A DNA stretch of 26,676 bases from a virus. The stretch is from positions 1 through 26,676 of IMG/VR virus record IMGVR_UViG_3300046355_000289; one strand, written 5' to 3'. Shown here piece after piece: positions 1 to 4,845 of the stretch. The notes beneath the pieces were generated by a model that was not told the origin of the DNA, made no database searches, and saw nothing but the letters and a program-made list of their open reading frames with translations. Both the position numbers and the translations under genes were made by a program. Positions within the stretch are counted from its first letter, which is position 1; each line of letters opens with the position of its first letter.

Positions 1-156
1 GATGATAATCAGAAGTTTTTCCACCTATGTTATTTGAATGGTTTAGAAGTGAAGATGGAGAAGGACTTTTATAATCACAGCCCTTATGCCAGAATCACTC
101 CGGATGAGTTCATGGTCTACCTATACGAGGCAGGACTATACCCAAATTATGAATAG
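1..156 (+). CDS. 3' end of an unrecognised protein (partial)
   Basis: Frame 1 is open from the window edge to TAG at 154-156, giving 51 residues ending in GLYPNYE. The sequence is rich in aromatic and charged residues. I do not recognise the family and the start lies outside the window. A sigma70-like promoter follows immediately, so this is probably the last gene of its transcript. Confidence 0.6.
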   Translation, partial: DDNQKFFHLCYLNGLEVKMEKDFYNHSPYARITPDEFMVYLYEAGLYPNYE

Positions 157-178
157 AATCAAGAGCTTAGGCTGGGGC

Positions 179-212
179 TTGACATTTGCCGTGGTACCTG
201 TATAATGGTACC
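179..212 (+). promoter_or_regulatory. Early-type promoter with GGTACC dyad across the -10 box
   Basis: TTGACA at 179-184, 16-bp spacer, perfect TATAAT at 201-206. The -10 is flanked by two GGTACC copies (193-198 and 207-212), forming an inverted repeat centred on it. Upstream is AATCAAGAGCTTAG (about 156-169), a motif shared with the promoters near 1804 and 15804. Transcription should start near 213 and serve the gene at 235. Confidence 0.85.
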
Positions 213-234
213 TGTTCAGTTGATAAGGAGTTAT

Positions 235-507
235 ATGAAAGTTTCAGTTGGTAATGTGATTCGTGGTTATGATTTCAAGCCTATGGTAGGTCGTGAGGAC
301 TGCTATGTTGAGGGTGAAGTCCTTGAGTTGAATGCTATTGATATGTGTGGCTACAATGCTTACCGAATCAGAGTTACCAAGGACGTGTTTGATGGTAAGG
401 AGTTCAAAGAAGTCCGCAACGGATGCCGAGTTGGTAAGGTTGTGTTTGTGCCTTGGAGAGTGAGTTTCATGGAGTTCCAAGGTCGTGTTATGAATTTGTC
501 GGAGTAA
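235..507 (+). CDS. Conserved phage hypothetical protein, 90 aa
   Basis: The start at ATG 235 is chosen because AAGGAG (225-230) precedes it; an upstream in-frame ATG at 205 lies inside the promoter -10 region and cannot be on the transcript. The soluble, mixed alpha/beta-looking protein contains YDFKPMVGRED near the N-terminus. It resembles a small hypothetical family seen in T4-like cyanophages. Function is unknown. It is the first gene of a promoter-driven run, and the next gene starts 2 nt after its stop. Confidence 0.85.
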   Translation: MKVSVGNVIRGYDFKPMVGREDCYVEGEVLELNAIDMCGYNAYRIRVTKDVFDGKEFKEVRNGCRVGKVVFVPWRVSFMEFQGRVMNLSE

Positions 508-509
508 TT

Positions 510-776
510 ATGAATATTAATATTGGTGATAGAATTCGTTGGAGAAGTGCTGCTGGTGTTTTGAGTGGTACAGTGACCAAGATTAGATTGGCACCCAACG
601 CTGCTGGTGAGACCATTCCATGGATGTTAGTAGAGGATGTGGAGAATTGGATTGGCATGAGTGAGAGTAATGTTATGTTACCTGGAACGGACAATTATTT
701 TGCTATGATGAAGCTGACCGTCATAGGTAACATGGATGATATCTGGCAGAGGGACGAGGAGTATTCGATAGCATGA
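510..776 (+). CDS. Hypothetical phage protein, 88 aa
   Basis: Starts at ATG 510, two bases after the previous stop, with CGGAG (500-504) as ribosome binding site inside the previous gene's end. The N-terminus (IGDRIRWRSAAGVLSGTV) looks like a small beta-barrel entry strand of SH3/KOW type, but this is only an impression. Translationally coupled on both sides: its TGA overlaps the next ATG. Confidence 0.82.
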   Translation: MNINIGDRIRWRSAAGVLSGTVTKIRLAPNAAGETIPWMLVEDVENWIGMSESNVMLPGTDNYFAMMKLTVIGNMDDIWQRDEEYSIA

Positions 777-919
777 TAGTGCCACCAAAAAGTAGCTGTA
801 TTCCTAAACGAAAAGGATTGTTAGCTGATGATGTGGATCCCTTTAATTCGCACATTCGCACACCAATGGTTTTTCCCAGTCCTAGTGTTACCGAAAAATC
901 CTCCGGAAAAAAATTATGA
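773..919 (+). CDS. Small basic hypothetical protein, 48 aa
   Basis: ATG 773 overlaps the preceding TGA (ATGA), and its own TGA overlaps the next ATG at 916 in the same way. GAGGAG lies about 11 nt upstream. The peptide (MIVPPKSSCIPKRKG..., ending SSGKKL) is Pro/Ser/Lys-rich and probably unstructured. Continuity of the coupled start-stop chain is the main evidence. Function unknown. Confidence 0.65.
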   Translation: MIVPPKSSCIPKRKGLLADDVDPFNSHIRTPMVFPSPSVTEKSSGKKL

Positions 920-1098
920 AAAAATTGAAAATTGTGTTTGTTGTTACCCATAATACAGAAGGGTCTAAGTGTGTCTCCTATTGGGACGATTACAAGGATG
1001 CCTTTGAGTTTTTTGAGAGGCAATCTGAGGTATACCAAGATGTGAGACTATACAGGGAAGTTACTGAGGTTGCCCGTACATTATTACTGAGGGCTTGA
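916..1098 (+). CDS. Hypothetical protein, 60 aa
   Basis: ATGA-coupled to the previous small gene. The protein begins MKKLKIVFVVTHN, a beta-strand-like start, followed by an acidic/aromatic helix-like part. No recognised family. The ribosome binding site is weak (TCCGGA), consistent with dependence on translation of the upstream gene. The stop is directly followed by a promoter. Confidence 0.75.
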   Translation: MKKLKIVFVVTHNTEGSKCVSYWDDYKDAFEFFERQSEVYQDVRLYREVTEVARTLLLRA

Positions 1099-1123
1099 CA
1101 GGTAACTGTACCTATGATATAAT
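1095..1123 (+). promoter_or_regulatory. Early-type promoter
   Basis: GGCTTGACA with TTGACA at 1095-1100, 17-bp spacer, TATAAT at 1118-1123. The spacer contains GGTAACTGTACC, an imperfect dyad. It drives the gene at 1147. Confidence 0.85.
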
Positions 1124-1146
1124 CAGATATTACATGGAGATTTACT

Positions 1147-1359
1147 ATGAATGAGTTAATTAAAAAGTTTTTCATACAGGCTGGCGGTTCTATTGTTATT
1201 GACGATGTAACCCAAGATGAATGGACTTTCACTGAGAATCTGGATGTTGAGAAGTTTGCACGGTTAATCCAGACTGAGTGTATGGATGTCTGTGAGGGTG
1301 TCGGTACCTCTGGTGATGGTCAGTATTGTGTCGATGCTATCTTTAAGAGGTTTCAATGA
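1147..1359 (+). CDS. Conserved T4-like phage hypothetical, 70 aa
   Basis: Begins MNELIKKFFIQAGG and continues with EKFARLIQTECMDVCEG, the pattern of a small protein family common in T4-like cyanophages and relatives (helical, with 'FA.LI..EC.D'). Function unknown. The ribosome binding site is TGGAGA, seven bases before ATG 1147, on a short leader from the promoter at 1095-1123. The stop overlaps the next start. Confidence 0.88.
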   Translation: MNELIKKFFIQAGGSIVIDDVTQDEWTFTENLDVEKFARLIQTECMDVCEGVGTSGDGQYCVDAIFKRFQ

Positions 1360-1520
1360 TTTTGAATTTTACGATAGCTAGTGTTCTAAGGTTTGTATTG
1401 ACCCTTAGTATGGTATTCGCAGCTCTTAATACGGACTGGTTAATGTTCGGTGTCTGTTTGGGTATCTTTGTGTTTATTCTGTGGTTAGAGGAGAAAGAAT
1501 TTGAAGAAGAAGATGAGTAA
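1356..1520 (+). CDS. Small membrane protein, 54 aa
   Basis: ATGA-coupled to the previous gene. Two hydrophobic segments (about residues 5-22 and 28-43) are followed by a very acidic tail (EEKEFEEEDE), so an inner-membrane hairpin with cytoplasmic tail is likely. It overlaps the next gene by 20 nt. Possibly one of the many early membrane proteins of phages; no family recognised. Confidence 0.72.
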   Translation: MILNFTIASVLRFVLTLSMVFAALNTDWLMFGVCLGIFVFILWLEEKEFEEEDE

Positions 1521-1755
1521 TAAATTAAAGGCAAGTTTGGTGGTGCTGGCAACAATATTATTGTCTATCGCTATACCATTAATTGTGGTATTCTTAGGTG
1601 AGTATTTCTTCTATGGTTTCGCAGCCTCGGCATTAGGTGTTCTATTGTATTTTTATTATACCACACTGGTGGAACAGTTTGACCGTGAAGATAGGTTGAT
1701 GGACTATTTAAGTAAAGGTGAGAATTCTACCGACTATGATAATGTGAGGTACTGA
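1501..1755 (+). CDS. Two-TM membrane protein, 84 aa, probable TTG start
   Basis: TTG 1501 is preferred because AGAGGAG (1487-1493) sits 7 nt upstream; ATG 1513 is the alternative and would drop four residues (MKKK). Two hydrophobic segments (about residues 12-32 and 38-54) are followed by a charged C-terminal tail. Function unknown. Last gene before the promoter at 1804. Confidence 0.78.
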   Translation: MKKKMSNKLKASLVVLATILLSIAIPLIVVFLGEYFFYGFAASALGVLLYFYYTTLVEQFDREDRLMDYLSKGENSTDYDNVRY

Positions 1756-1771
1756 TTCGGAAATGCCGGAA

Positions 1772-1805
1772 AAGCCCTTGAAAAACAAGAGGTTAGAGAG
1801 GGCTT
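1772..1805 (+). repeat. Inverted repeat upstream of and into a promoter -35 box
   Basis: AAGCCCT (1772-1778) pairs with AGGGCTT (1799-1805), leaving a 20-nt loop; the 3' arm includes the first bases of the -35 box. No U-run follows, so this is not a convincing terminator. The stretch CCCTTGAAAAACAAGAGG resembles the repeats at 15709 and 15755. Confidence 0.5.
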
Positions 1806-1832
1806 GACAGGATGGTATTATTGTGATATAAT
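1804..1832 (+). promoter_or_regulatory. Early-type promoter giving a leaderless mRNA
   Basis: TTGACA 1804-1809, 17-bp spacer, TATAAT 1827-1832. Only 6 nt (GGTGGT) separate the -10 box from ATG 1839, so the transcription start should coincide with the start codon. Confidence 0.85.
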
Positions 1833-1838
1833 GGTGGT

Positions 1839-2057
1839 ATGAAAATCGAAAATGTCTTTAAATGGTTAGGTACCTTAGTTACCCTATGTGGTGCATTGGC
1901 AACGGCTTTAATGTATGACCCATTGAATGTGTGGTTATTAAATGCTGGTGCGGTGTTGTTTTTAATTTGGGCTTTTATGATTAAAGAAAAAGCCATGATT
2001 GTGGTTAATGCAGGTTTATTGGCAATTTATATTATAGGATTGGTGGTTCGTATATGA
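1839..2057 (+). CDS. Three-TM small membrane protein, 72 aa
   Basis: Pattern: amphipathic start, GTLVTLCGALATALMY, then DPLNVWLLNAGAVLFLIWAF and a third hydrophobic segment near the C-terminus (AGLLAIYIIGLVV). It resembles small three-helix phage and bacterial proteins of the DUF6552/CBU_0592-like type, which I assign only tentatively. The ATG sits 6 nt after a TATAAT box with no ribosome binding site, so translation is probably leaderless. The stop overlaps the next ATG. Confidence 0.85.
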   Translation: MKIENVFKWLGTLVTLCGALATALMYDPLNVWLLNAGAVLFLIWAFMIKEKAMIVVNAGLLAIYIIGLVVRI

Positions 2058-2242
2058 AAAAGATTTTAAGTGGTTTGGCGGATGTATTTTTGATTACTAG
2101 TATTGTGGTAATGTTAGATATGGGTGGTATTAATTTACAAAACAATTTTGCTTTAACTATAATGATTATGTTAGTTGTTATCGGTTTGGCAATTAAATCT
2201 TATGCGGAGGGTATCAATGCAGGTATCGGATTCTTTAAGTGA
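2054..2242 (+). CDS. Two-TM small membrane protein, 62 aa
   Basis: ATGA-coupled to the leaderless gene before it. Two long hydrophobic segments (about residues 8-23 and 31-49) make up most of the protein. No family recognised. Its 3' end overlaps the next gene by 26 nt. Confidence 0.8.
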   Translation: MKKILSGLADVFLITSIVVMLDMGGINLQNNFALTIMIMLVVIGLAIKSYAEGINAGIGFFK

Positions 2243-2399
2243 TTATTTTGAATATTTGGATGAATTAAGATTGTCCGGTGAGACCAATATGTTTGGTGCA
2301 GGTGCTTACCTACAGGACGAATTTGGTTTGGATCGCCGTGAGGCTCGTGCTATATTGATGGAATGGATGGATAAAAGTCGTGGAAAGTTTATTGCCTAG
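2217..2399 (+). CDS. Conserved phage protein with FGAGAYLQDEFGL motif, 60 aa
   Basis: ATG 2217 is chosen for the strong GGAGG (2206-2210) six bases upstream. The helical protein carries TNMFGAGAYLQDEFGLDRREARAILMEWM split over its middle, a pattern repeated in short hypothetical proteins across many myophages. It looks like a UBA- or small helical adaptor-type fold. Function unknown. Overlaps both neighbours. Confidence 0.85.
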   Translation: MQVSDSLSDYFEYLDELRLSGETNMFGAGAYLQDEFGLDRREARAILMEWMDKSRGKFIA

Positions 2400-2586
2400 G
2401 TATTACTTGGTGGAATTTCAAAGTCACCACCTATATGAAGGATCTGAACCTCTGAGTTTTGAAGAAGTTTTGGCTGATAATGCTCAAGAGGCAGTTCGCT
2501 CAATTAAGGCCGGTTGGCCTGAGTGTAGGATTAAAAATGTGTATATGATGATTAATGATTGCTGGGAGGATGAGGATGTGGAATAA
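2380..2586 (+). CDS. Hypothetical protein, 68 aa (GTG start uncertain)
   Basis: The reading frame is open from GTG 2380, inside the end of the previous gene; TTG 2392 or GTG 2410 are alternatives. Content (YYLVEFQSHH... EEVLADNAQEAVRSIKAGWP) resembles short 'DxxAQEAV' phage proteins predicted to fold as a beta-alpha-beta unit. The acidic C-terminus WEDEDVE overlaps the next gene's ribosome binding site. Confidence 0.75.
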   Translation: MESLLPRYYLVEFQSHHLYEGSEPLSFEEVLADNAQEAVRSIKAGWPECRIKNVYMMINDCWEDEDVE

Positions 2587-2752
2587 ATTTATAGAATGGC
2601 AGAGGGAAAACGATACTCAAATTCGCTGGTTCTTTATTGGTGTATTCACGGTGTTATTCTTGCGTGACGCTGCTGCCGGTAATTGGTTTGAAGCTCTGTT
2701 AGACCTCATATTCATTAGTGGTAATTTCTGGTTATCAAGTAAAAATGACTGA
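2576..2752 (+). CDS. Small membrane protein, 58 aa
   Basis: ATG 2576 is preferred because GGGAGG (2564-2569) lies six bases upstream; ATGs at 2555 and 2570 are in frame. Two hydrophobic stretches (residues about 18-31 and 37-53) separated by a charged turn (RDAAAGNW). Overlaps the previous gene by 11 nt and the next by 8 nt. Confidence 0.78.
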   Translation: MWNKFIEWQRENDTQIRWFFIGVFTVLFLRDAAAGNWFEALLDLIFISGNFWLSSKND

Positions 2753-2885
2753 CGAGGAAGTTAAAATCGTTTTAGAGGAGATGGAAAGAATGTTTGGTAG
2801 GTTACCAGACCCTTTCCATGAGCCTATTAAGTTTGCTCATTATGTGAAGTTGTACCGTTATTATGTTGAGAGGAGTTCAAAATGA
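2745..2885 (+). CDS. Conserved small phage protein, 46 aa
   Basis: ATG 2745 to TGA 2885. It contains FGRLPDPFHEPIKFAHYVKLY, split as FGRLPDPFHEP and IKFAHYVKLYRYY, a pattern I recognise from 40-50-aa hypothetical proteins of T4-like cyanophages. Stop overlaps the next ATG (ATGA). Function unknown. Confidence 0.82.
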   Translation: MTDEEVKIVLEEMERMFGRLPDPFHEPIKFAHYVKLYRYYVERSSK

Positions 2886-3076
2886 GTTGTAAGGATTGTA
2901 CGGATGATTGCCGGCAAGGAAGAGATTGCCCTCATAGACGGGTTGCCAATTTAGATTATTTACTGTATGATGGGGGTTTGTTTAATCTATATAATAAAGT
3001 AACACAAAATTTTACCTTAATGGAATGGATAGTATGTCTAGTGTCAATCGCAATACTCTTAAGCCTCGCAATTTAG
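2882..3076 (+). CDS. Cys-rich membrane-anchored small protein, 64 aa
   Basis: The N-terminus has four cysteines in CKDCTDDCRQGRDC, which could bind a metal. The C-terminal 18 residues (WIVCLVSIAILLSLAI) form a single tail anchor. The 5' end is ATGA-coupled, with GAGAGGAG upstream. Family not recognised; the Cys-cluster-plus-tail-anchor layout is seen in other phage small proteins. Confidence 0.82.
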   Translation: MSCKDCTDDCRQGRDCPHRRVANLDYLLYDGGLFNLYNKVTQNFTLMEWIVCLVSIAILLSLAI

Positions 3077-3195
3077 TGGCCAAAGATTTACGGACTCCCA
3101 AGTACCGTATGCGTGTTGCTGTGTCCAAAAAACGGTATAATAGAAAATCATTAAAAAGGATAACAAATGGACATTCCGAAGGATTTGAATTATGA
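3034..3195 (+). CDS. Conserved basic phage protein with 'AKDLRTPKYR' motif, 53 aa
   Basis: Open frame ATG 3034 (or 3025) to TGA 3195. Central motif RNLVAKDLRTPKYRMRV followed by SKKRYNRK matches a very small basic protein family found throughout T4-like and other large phages; role unknown, possibly nucleic-acid binding given its charge. It overlaps the neighbours by 43 and 29 nt in other frames, which is unusual, but the motif makes it convincing. Confidence 0.8.
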   Translation: MSSVNRNTLKPRNLVAKDLRTPKYRMRVAVSKKRYNRKSLKRITNGHSEGFEL

Positions 3196-3556
3196 TGGTG
3201 TTTACTTTTTACCCCATGTTGAGGGTGAGAATGAAGGACTAAAGTATCAGTTCTTTGAATTGAAGGATGAAGATAATGATGAACCGATTGAAGGTAGTTC
3301 ATTAGGTAACAAATACCATTTGGTATTTTTCAAAGAAGGTGATGATGGTTTGCCTGTACTGGAAGACCAGTTTGAGGCAATTCTGGTAGACCCAGCAACC
3401 TATTTGCATGGACTATTGGGGGCAGGTGTTTATGGTTGCGTACTGAAGAAAACGGTAAAGTCGCAGGATTGGATTGACAATTATCTGGATGGTGTGTTAA
3501 AATCCACCTTGAAAAGAAAATTGTTAAATTATGCAAGTAGTATATCGGAGAATTAA
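3167..3556 (+). CDS. Acidic hypothetical protein, 129 aa
   Basis: ATG 3167 is preceded by AAAAGGAT. The acidic, soluble protein begins MDIPKDLNYDGVYFLPHVEGEN. The C-terminal half (SQDWIDNYLDGVLKSTLKRKLL) is helical and basic. A TATAAT at 3136-3141 with no good -35 could be a weak promoter. I do not recognise the family. Confidence 0.85.
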   Translation: MDIPKDLNYDGVYFLPHVEGENEGLKYQFFELKDEDNDEPIEGSSLGNKYHLVFFKEGDDGLPVLEDQFEAILVDPATYLHGLLGAGVYGCVLKKTVKSQDWIDNYLDGVLKSTLKRKLLNYASSISEN

Positions 3557-3557
3557 T

Positions 3558-3845
3558 ATGAAATATAGTGATGTGTTTGCGGAAGAACCAGTGAAGATTC
3601 CTCTAAAGGAAGAATTAAAAAGTTATTTGACCCGTGGTGTTGTTAAGGTTGTCTTTACCAAAAAAGATGGTACCGATAGAACCATGTTGGCTACTCTAAA
3701 TGAAGGATTGATTCCTGAAGATAAGAAGCCAAAGGGTACAGGTAAGAAAGTTGATAATGTTAACACCTTCTCCGTCTATGATACAGAAGCGGATGGTTGG
3801 CGTAGTTTTAATTATGATACTGTGAAAGAGGTTGATATTAAATGA
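3558..3845 (+). CDS. WYL_2 / SH3-like phage protein, 95 aa
   Basis: ATG 3558 with CGGAG (3546-3550) upstream. The order 'LTRGVVKVVFTKKDGTDRTMLATL', 'NTFSVYDTEADGWRSFNYDTVKEV' corresponds to the Sm/SH3-like WYL_2 family (PF10902), common in T4-like phages and annotated there as DUF2693. It is a compact beta-barrel of unknown specific role, probably nucleic-acid or protein binding. Assignment rests on motif memory. ATGA-coupled to the next gene. Confidence 0.85.
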   Translation: MKYSDVFAEEPVKIPLKEELKSYLTRGVVKVVFTKKDGTDRTMLATLNEGLIPEDKKPKGTGKKVDNVNTFSVYDTEADGWRSFNYDTVKEVDIK

Positions 3846-4105
3846 AATACATTGTTGAAACTTTACAGATTCATCGCCATGTTCACGTGGTCGAAGCTGA
3901 AGATGAGGTTGAAGCATTAGAGGTCGCTCGCCAAGCGGATGATAATTGGCAAGAGTATCTTGGTGAATTGAAGGTAGATATTAATGAGTTCACCGAAGAA
4001 CAGATTGCACATTTTAGAAAAAAAGATTTCTTTTGGGACGGTGTATCATATAGAAATGAAAATGGAGTAATTTCTTATGAACACCCAAATAGACCATATT
4101 TTTAA
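3842..4105 (+). CDS. Hypothetical phage protein, 87 aa
   Basis: ATGA-coupled to the WYL_2 gene. Begins MKYIVETLQIHRHVHVVEAEDEVEALEVAR, read here as a beta-alpha unit (split: YIVETLQIHRHVHVVEA, then EVEALEVARQAD) similar to short 'VEAESEEEA' phage proteins. Last protein gene before the tRNA locus; read-through from here could supply the leader transcript of the attenuator. Confidence 0.85.
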   Translation: MKYIVETLQIHRHVHVVEAEDEVEALEVARQADDNWQEYLGELKVDINEFTEEQIAHFRKKDFFWDGVSYRNENGVISYEHPNRPYF

Positions 4106-4117
4106 TAAAGATTTGGA

Positions 4118-4127
4118 TATATAAATG
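4118..4127 (+). promoter_or_regulatory. Possible late-type or leaderless promoter before the tRNA leader ORF
   Basis: TATAAATG at 4120-4127 matches 7 of 8 positions of the T4 late consensus TATAAATA. The overlapping TATATA (4118-4123) ends 5 nt before ATG 4129, similar to the leaderless spacing elsewhere in the window. No -35 is visible. A late-type start would begin near 4133 and lose the leader ATG, so which is used matters. Confidence 0.4.
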
Positions 4128-4128
4128 T

Positions 4129-4200
4129 ATGACTAATATTTTTACAACATCGAATTATGGCACATCATCTAATGAATGGTGTAGTGGGGTTCGTTTGTAA
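4129..4200 (+). CDS. Putative leader peptide (23 aa) of the tRNA operon
   Basis: ATG 4129 to TAA 4198-4200. Codons 6-17 encode TTSNYGTSSNEW: all twelve belong to the amino acids of the tRNA genes downstream (Ser, Trp, Glu, Tyr, Thr, Gly, Asn), and all seven are represented. Overall 17 of 23 residues, counting the initiating Met, are in the set. Three of four Thr codons are ACA, read by the encoded UGU anticodon. The last codons (GGG GTT CGT) overlap the antiterminator 5' arm. There is no strong ribosome binding site (GGA at 4115-4117), so initiation is either weak or leaderless. The sequence is seen directly; a regulatory role is inference. Confidence 0.55.
   Translation: MTNIFTTSNYGTSSNEWCSGVRL
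4162..4182 (+). promoter_or_regulatory. Possible pause hairpin within the leader ORF
   Basis: ACATCA (4162-4167) can pair with TGGTGT (4177-4182), six pairs with one G-U, loop of nine. In trp-type attenuators a hairpin at this place synchronises polymerase and ribosome. Weak on its own. Confidence 0.3.
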
Positions 4201-4230
4201 ATTTTGTAGTCAACAGATTTATACGAACCC
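4187..4230 (+). promoter_or_regulatory. Antiterminator hairpin candidate
   Basis: GGGTTCGT (4187-4194) is perfectly complementary to ACGAACCC (4223-4230). The 3' arm shares 4226-4230 with the terminator stem, so the two hairpins exclude each other. The 5' arm lies in the last codons of the leader ORF; a ribosome finishing the ORF would cover it. Confidence 0.6.
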
Positions 4231-4260
4231 AAGTCTAAACAACTTGGGTTTTTTGTTTTT
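4226..4260 (+). terminator. Rho-independent terminator directly before the tRNA cluster
   Basis: AACCCAAGT (4226-4234), 7-nt loop, ACTTGGGTT (4242-4250), then TTTTGTTTTT (4251-4260). The tRNA-Ser gene begins at the next base (4261). A terminator in front of, rather than behind, a same-strand gene implies regulated read-through. Confidence 0.85.
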
Positions 4261-4348
4261 GGAAGTTTGGGTGAGTGGTTTAAACCAATAGTCTTGAAAA
4301 CTATCGAACAGAAATGTTCCGTGAGTTCGAATCTCACAGCTTCCGCCA
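4261..4348 (+). tRNA. tRNA-Ser (UGA)
   Basis: Acceptor GGAAGTT pairs with AGCTTCC (one G-U); G discriminator, encoded CCA at 4346-4348. Anticodon stem ATAGT/ACTAT encloses loop CTTGAAA, anticodon TGA. A long variable arm (about CGAACAGAAATGTTCC) and T loop TTCGAAT confirm a class II serine tRNA. First tRNA after the terminator. Confidence 0.95.
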
Positions 4349-4350
4349 AG

Positions 4351-4424
4351 TTCTCGCTGGTGTAATGGCAGCACAAGAATCTCCAAAGTTCTTGGTCGGG
4401 GTTCGATTCCCTGGCGGGATGCCA
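4351..4424 (+). tRNA. tRNA-Trp (CCA)
   Basis: Anticodon stem AGAAT/GTTCT encloses CTCCAAA, anticodon CCA. D stem GTG/CAC, T arm CGGGG-TTCGATT-CCCTG, G discriminator and encoded CCA (4422-4424) as in bacterial tRNA-Trp. The acceptor stem TTCTCGC/GCGGGAT has a T-T mismatch at the first pair (1-72) and a U-G, so it is weaker than its neighbours. Two bases separate it from tRNA-Ser. Confidence 0.88.
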
Positions 4425-4459
4425 AGTTTGCCACATAAAATTATTTTTATGTGTATAAT
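4425..4459 (+). promoter_or_regulatory. TTGCCA-N20-TATAAT dyad element, copy 1
   Basis: Directly after the tRNA-Trp CCA: AGTTTGCCA, then an inverted repeat CACATAAAA (4432-4440) / TTTTATGTG (4445-4453), then TATAAT (4454-4459). The spacer is 20 bp, longer than optimal for sigma70. Same layout as copies 2 and 3, but the arms differ in matched fashion. Would drive tRNA-Glu. Confidence 0.7.
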
Positions 4460-4468
4460 AGTTTTAAC

Positions 4469-4544
4469 ATTCGGTTCGACAAGCGGTTTAAGTCACCACC
4501 CTTTCACGGTGGCATCACGGGTTCGAATCCCGTACCGAATACCA
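4469..4544 (+). tRNA. tRNA-Glu (UUC)
   Basis: Acceptor ATTCGGT/ACCGAAT, discriminator A, encoded CCA 4542-4544. Anticodon stem CCACC/GGTGG with loop CTTTCAC, anticodon TTC. T arm ACGGG-TTCGAAT-CCCGT. Its CCA tail overlaps the first bases of a 14-bp inverted repeat that closes the following spacer RNA. Confidence 0.95.
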
Positions 4545-4638
4545 TATTGAAGCACATTTAAATCCTTAACAGGATCGGGATTGGTAAGCCGGAACCTCTA
4601 CTTAGTAAGTTCATTTCACCTTAGTGTGCTTCAATATG
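4543..4638 (+). ncRNA. Long-stem RNA segment between tRNA-Glu and tRNA-Tyr
   Basis: CATATTGAAGCACA (4543-4556) is perfectly complementary to TGTGCTTCAATATG (4625-4638), 14 bp. The enclosed 68 nt can form small hairpins: ATCC/GGAT (4562-4565/4572-4575), CGG/CCG, and GAAC/GTTC (4592-4595/4609-4612). The stem overlaps the CCA of tRNA-Glu and the first G of tRNA-Tyr. It could be an RNase III-type processing stem releasing a small RNA, like the stable RNAs C and D of the T4 tRNA cluster, but I see no sequence similarity to a known RNA. Confidence 0.6.
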
Positions 4639-4722
4639 GGAAAGAAGCATCAATGGTGATGCAGTGGACTGTAAATCCGCCGCCTTATGGCATGACTGGT
4701 TCGATTCCAGTATTTCCCACCA
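4638..4722 (+). tRNA. tRNA-Tyr (GUA)
   Basis: Acceptor GGGAAA/TTTCCC (seventh pair G-A mismatched), A discriminator, encoded CCA 4720-4722. D arm GCATCAATGGTGATGC; anticodon loop CTGTAAA, anticodon GTA; class II variable arm with GCC/GGC; T arm ACTGG-TTCGATT-CCAGT. Confidence 0.93.
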
Positions 4723-4757
4723 AGTTTGCCACACAAGAATAAAAACTTGTGTATAAT
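4723..4757 (+). promoter_or_regulatory. TTGCCA-N20-TATAAT dyad element, copy 2
   Basis: After the tRNA-Tyr CCA: AGTTTGCCA, inverted repeat ACACAAG (4731-4737) / CTTGTGT (4746-4752), TATAAT 4752-4757. Nearly identical to copy 3 at 5262-5296. Would drive Thr-Gly-Asn. Confidence 0.72.
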
Positions 4758-4769
4758 ATAGTTTTAGTA

Positions 4770-4843
4770 GCCCTATTAGTTAAATGGTATAACACTTGAC
4801 TTGTAATCATGGATTGGTAGTTCGATTCTATCATAGGGCACCA
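4770..4843 (+). tRNA. tRNA-Thr (UGU)
   Basis: Acceptor GCCCTAT/ATAGGGC, A discriminator, encoded CCA 4841-4843. Anticodon stem CTTGA/TCATG (one T-T mismatch) around CTTGTAA, anticodon TGT, reading ACA. T loop TTCGATT. Starts 13 nt after the TATAAT of the preceding dyad element. Confidence 0.93.
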
Positions 4844-4845
4844 AA

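Noticed and set aside
1772-1805. Inverted repeat as a terminator
   Set aside because: The loop is 20 nt and no T-run follows; the 3' arm is part of a promoter. Kept only as a repeat.
2944-2972. TTGCCA-N17-TATGAT inside the gene at 2882
   Set aside because: Imperfect -10 within coding sequence and no gene start nearby to serve.
4173-4291. Alternative ORF from ATG 4173 containing CKFC
   Set aside because: It runs through the terminator into tRNA-Ser and has no ribosome binding site; the Cys pair is probably chance.
4349-4424. Reading the second tRNA as tRNA-Gly (TCC)
   Set aside because: With a 7-nt loop CTCCAAA and U33 in place, the anticodon is CCA; the G discriminator also fits Trp.
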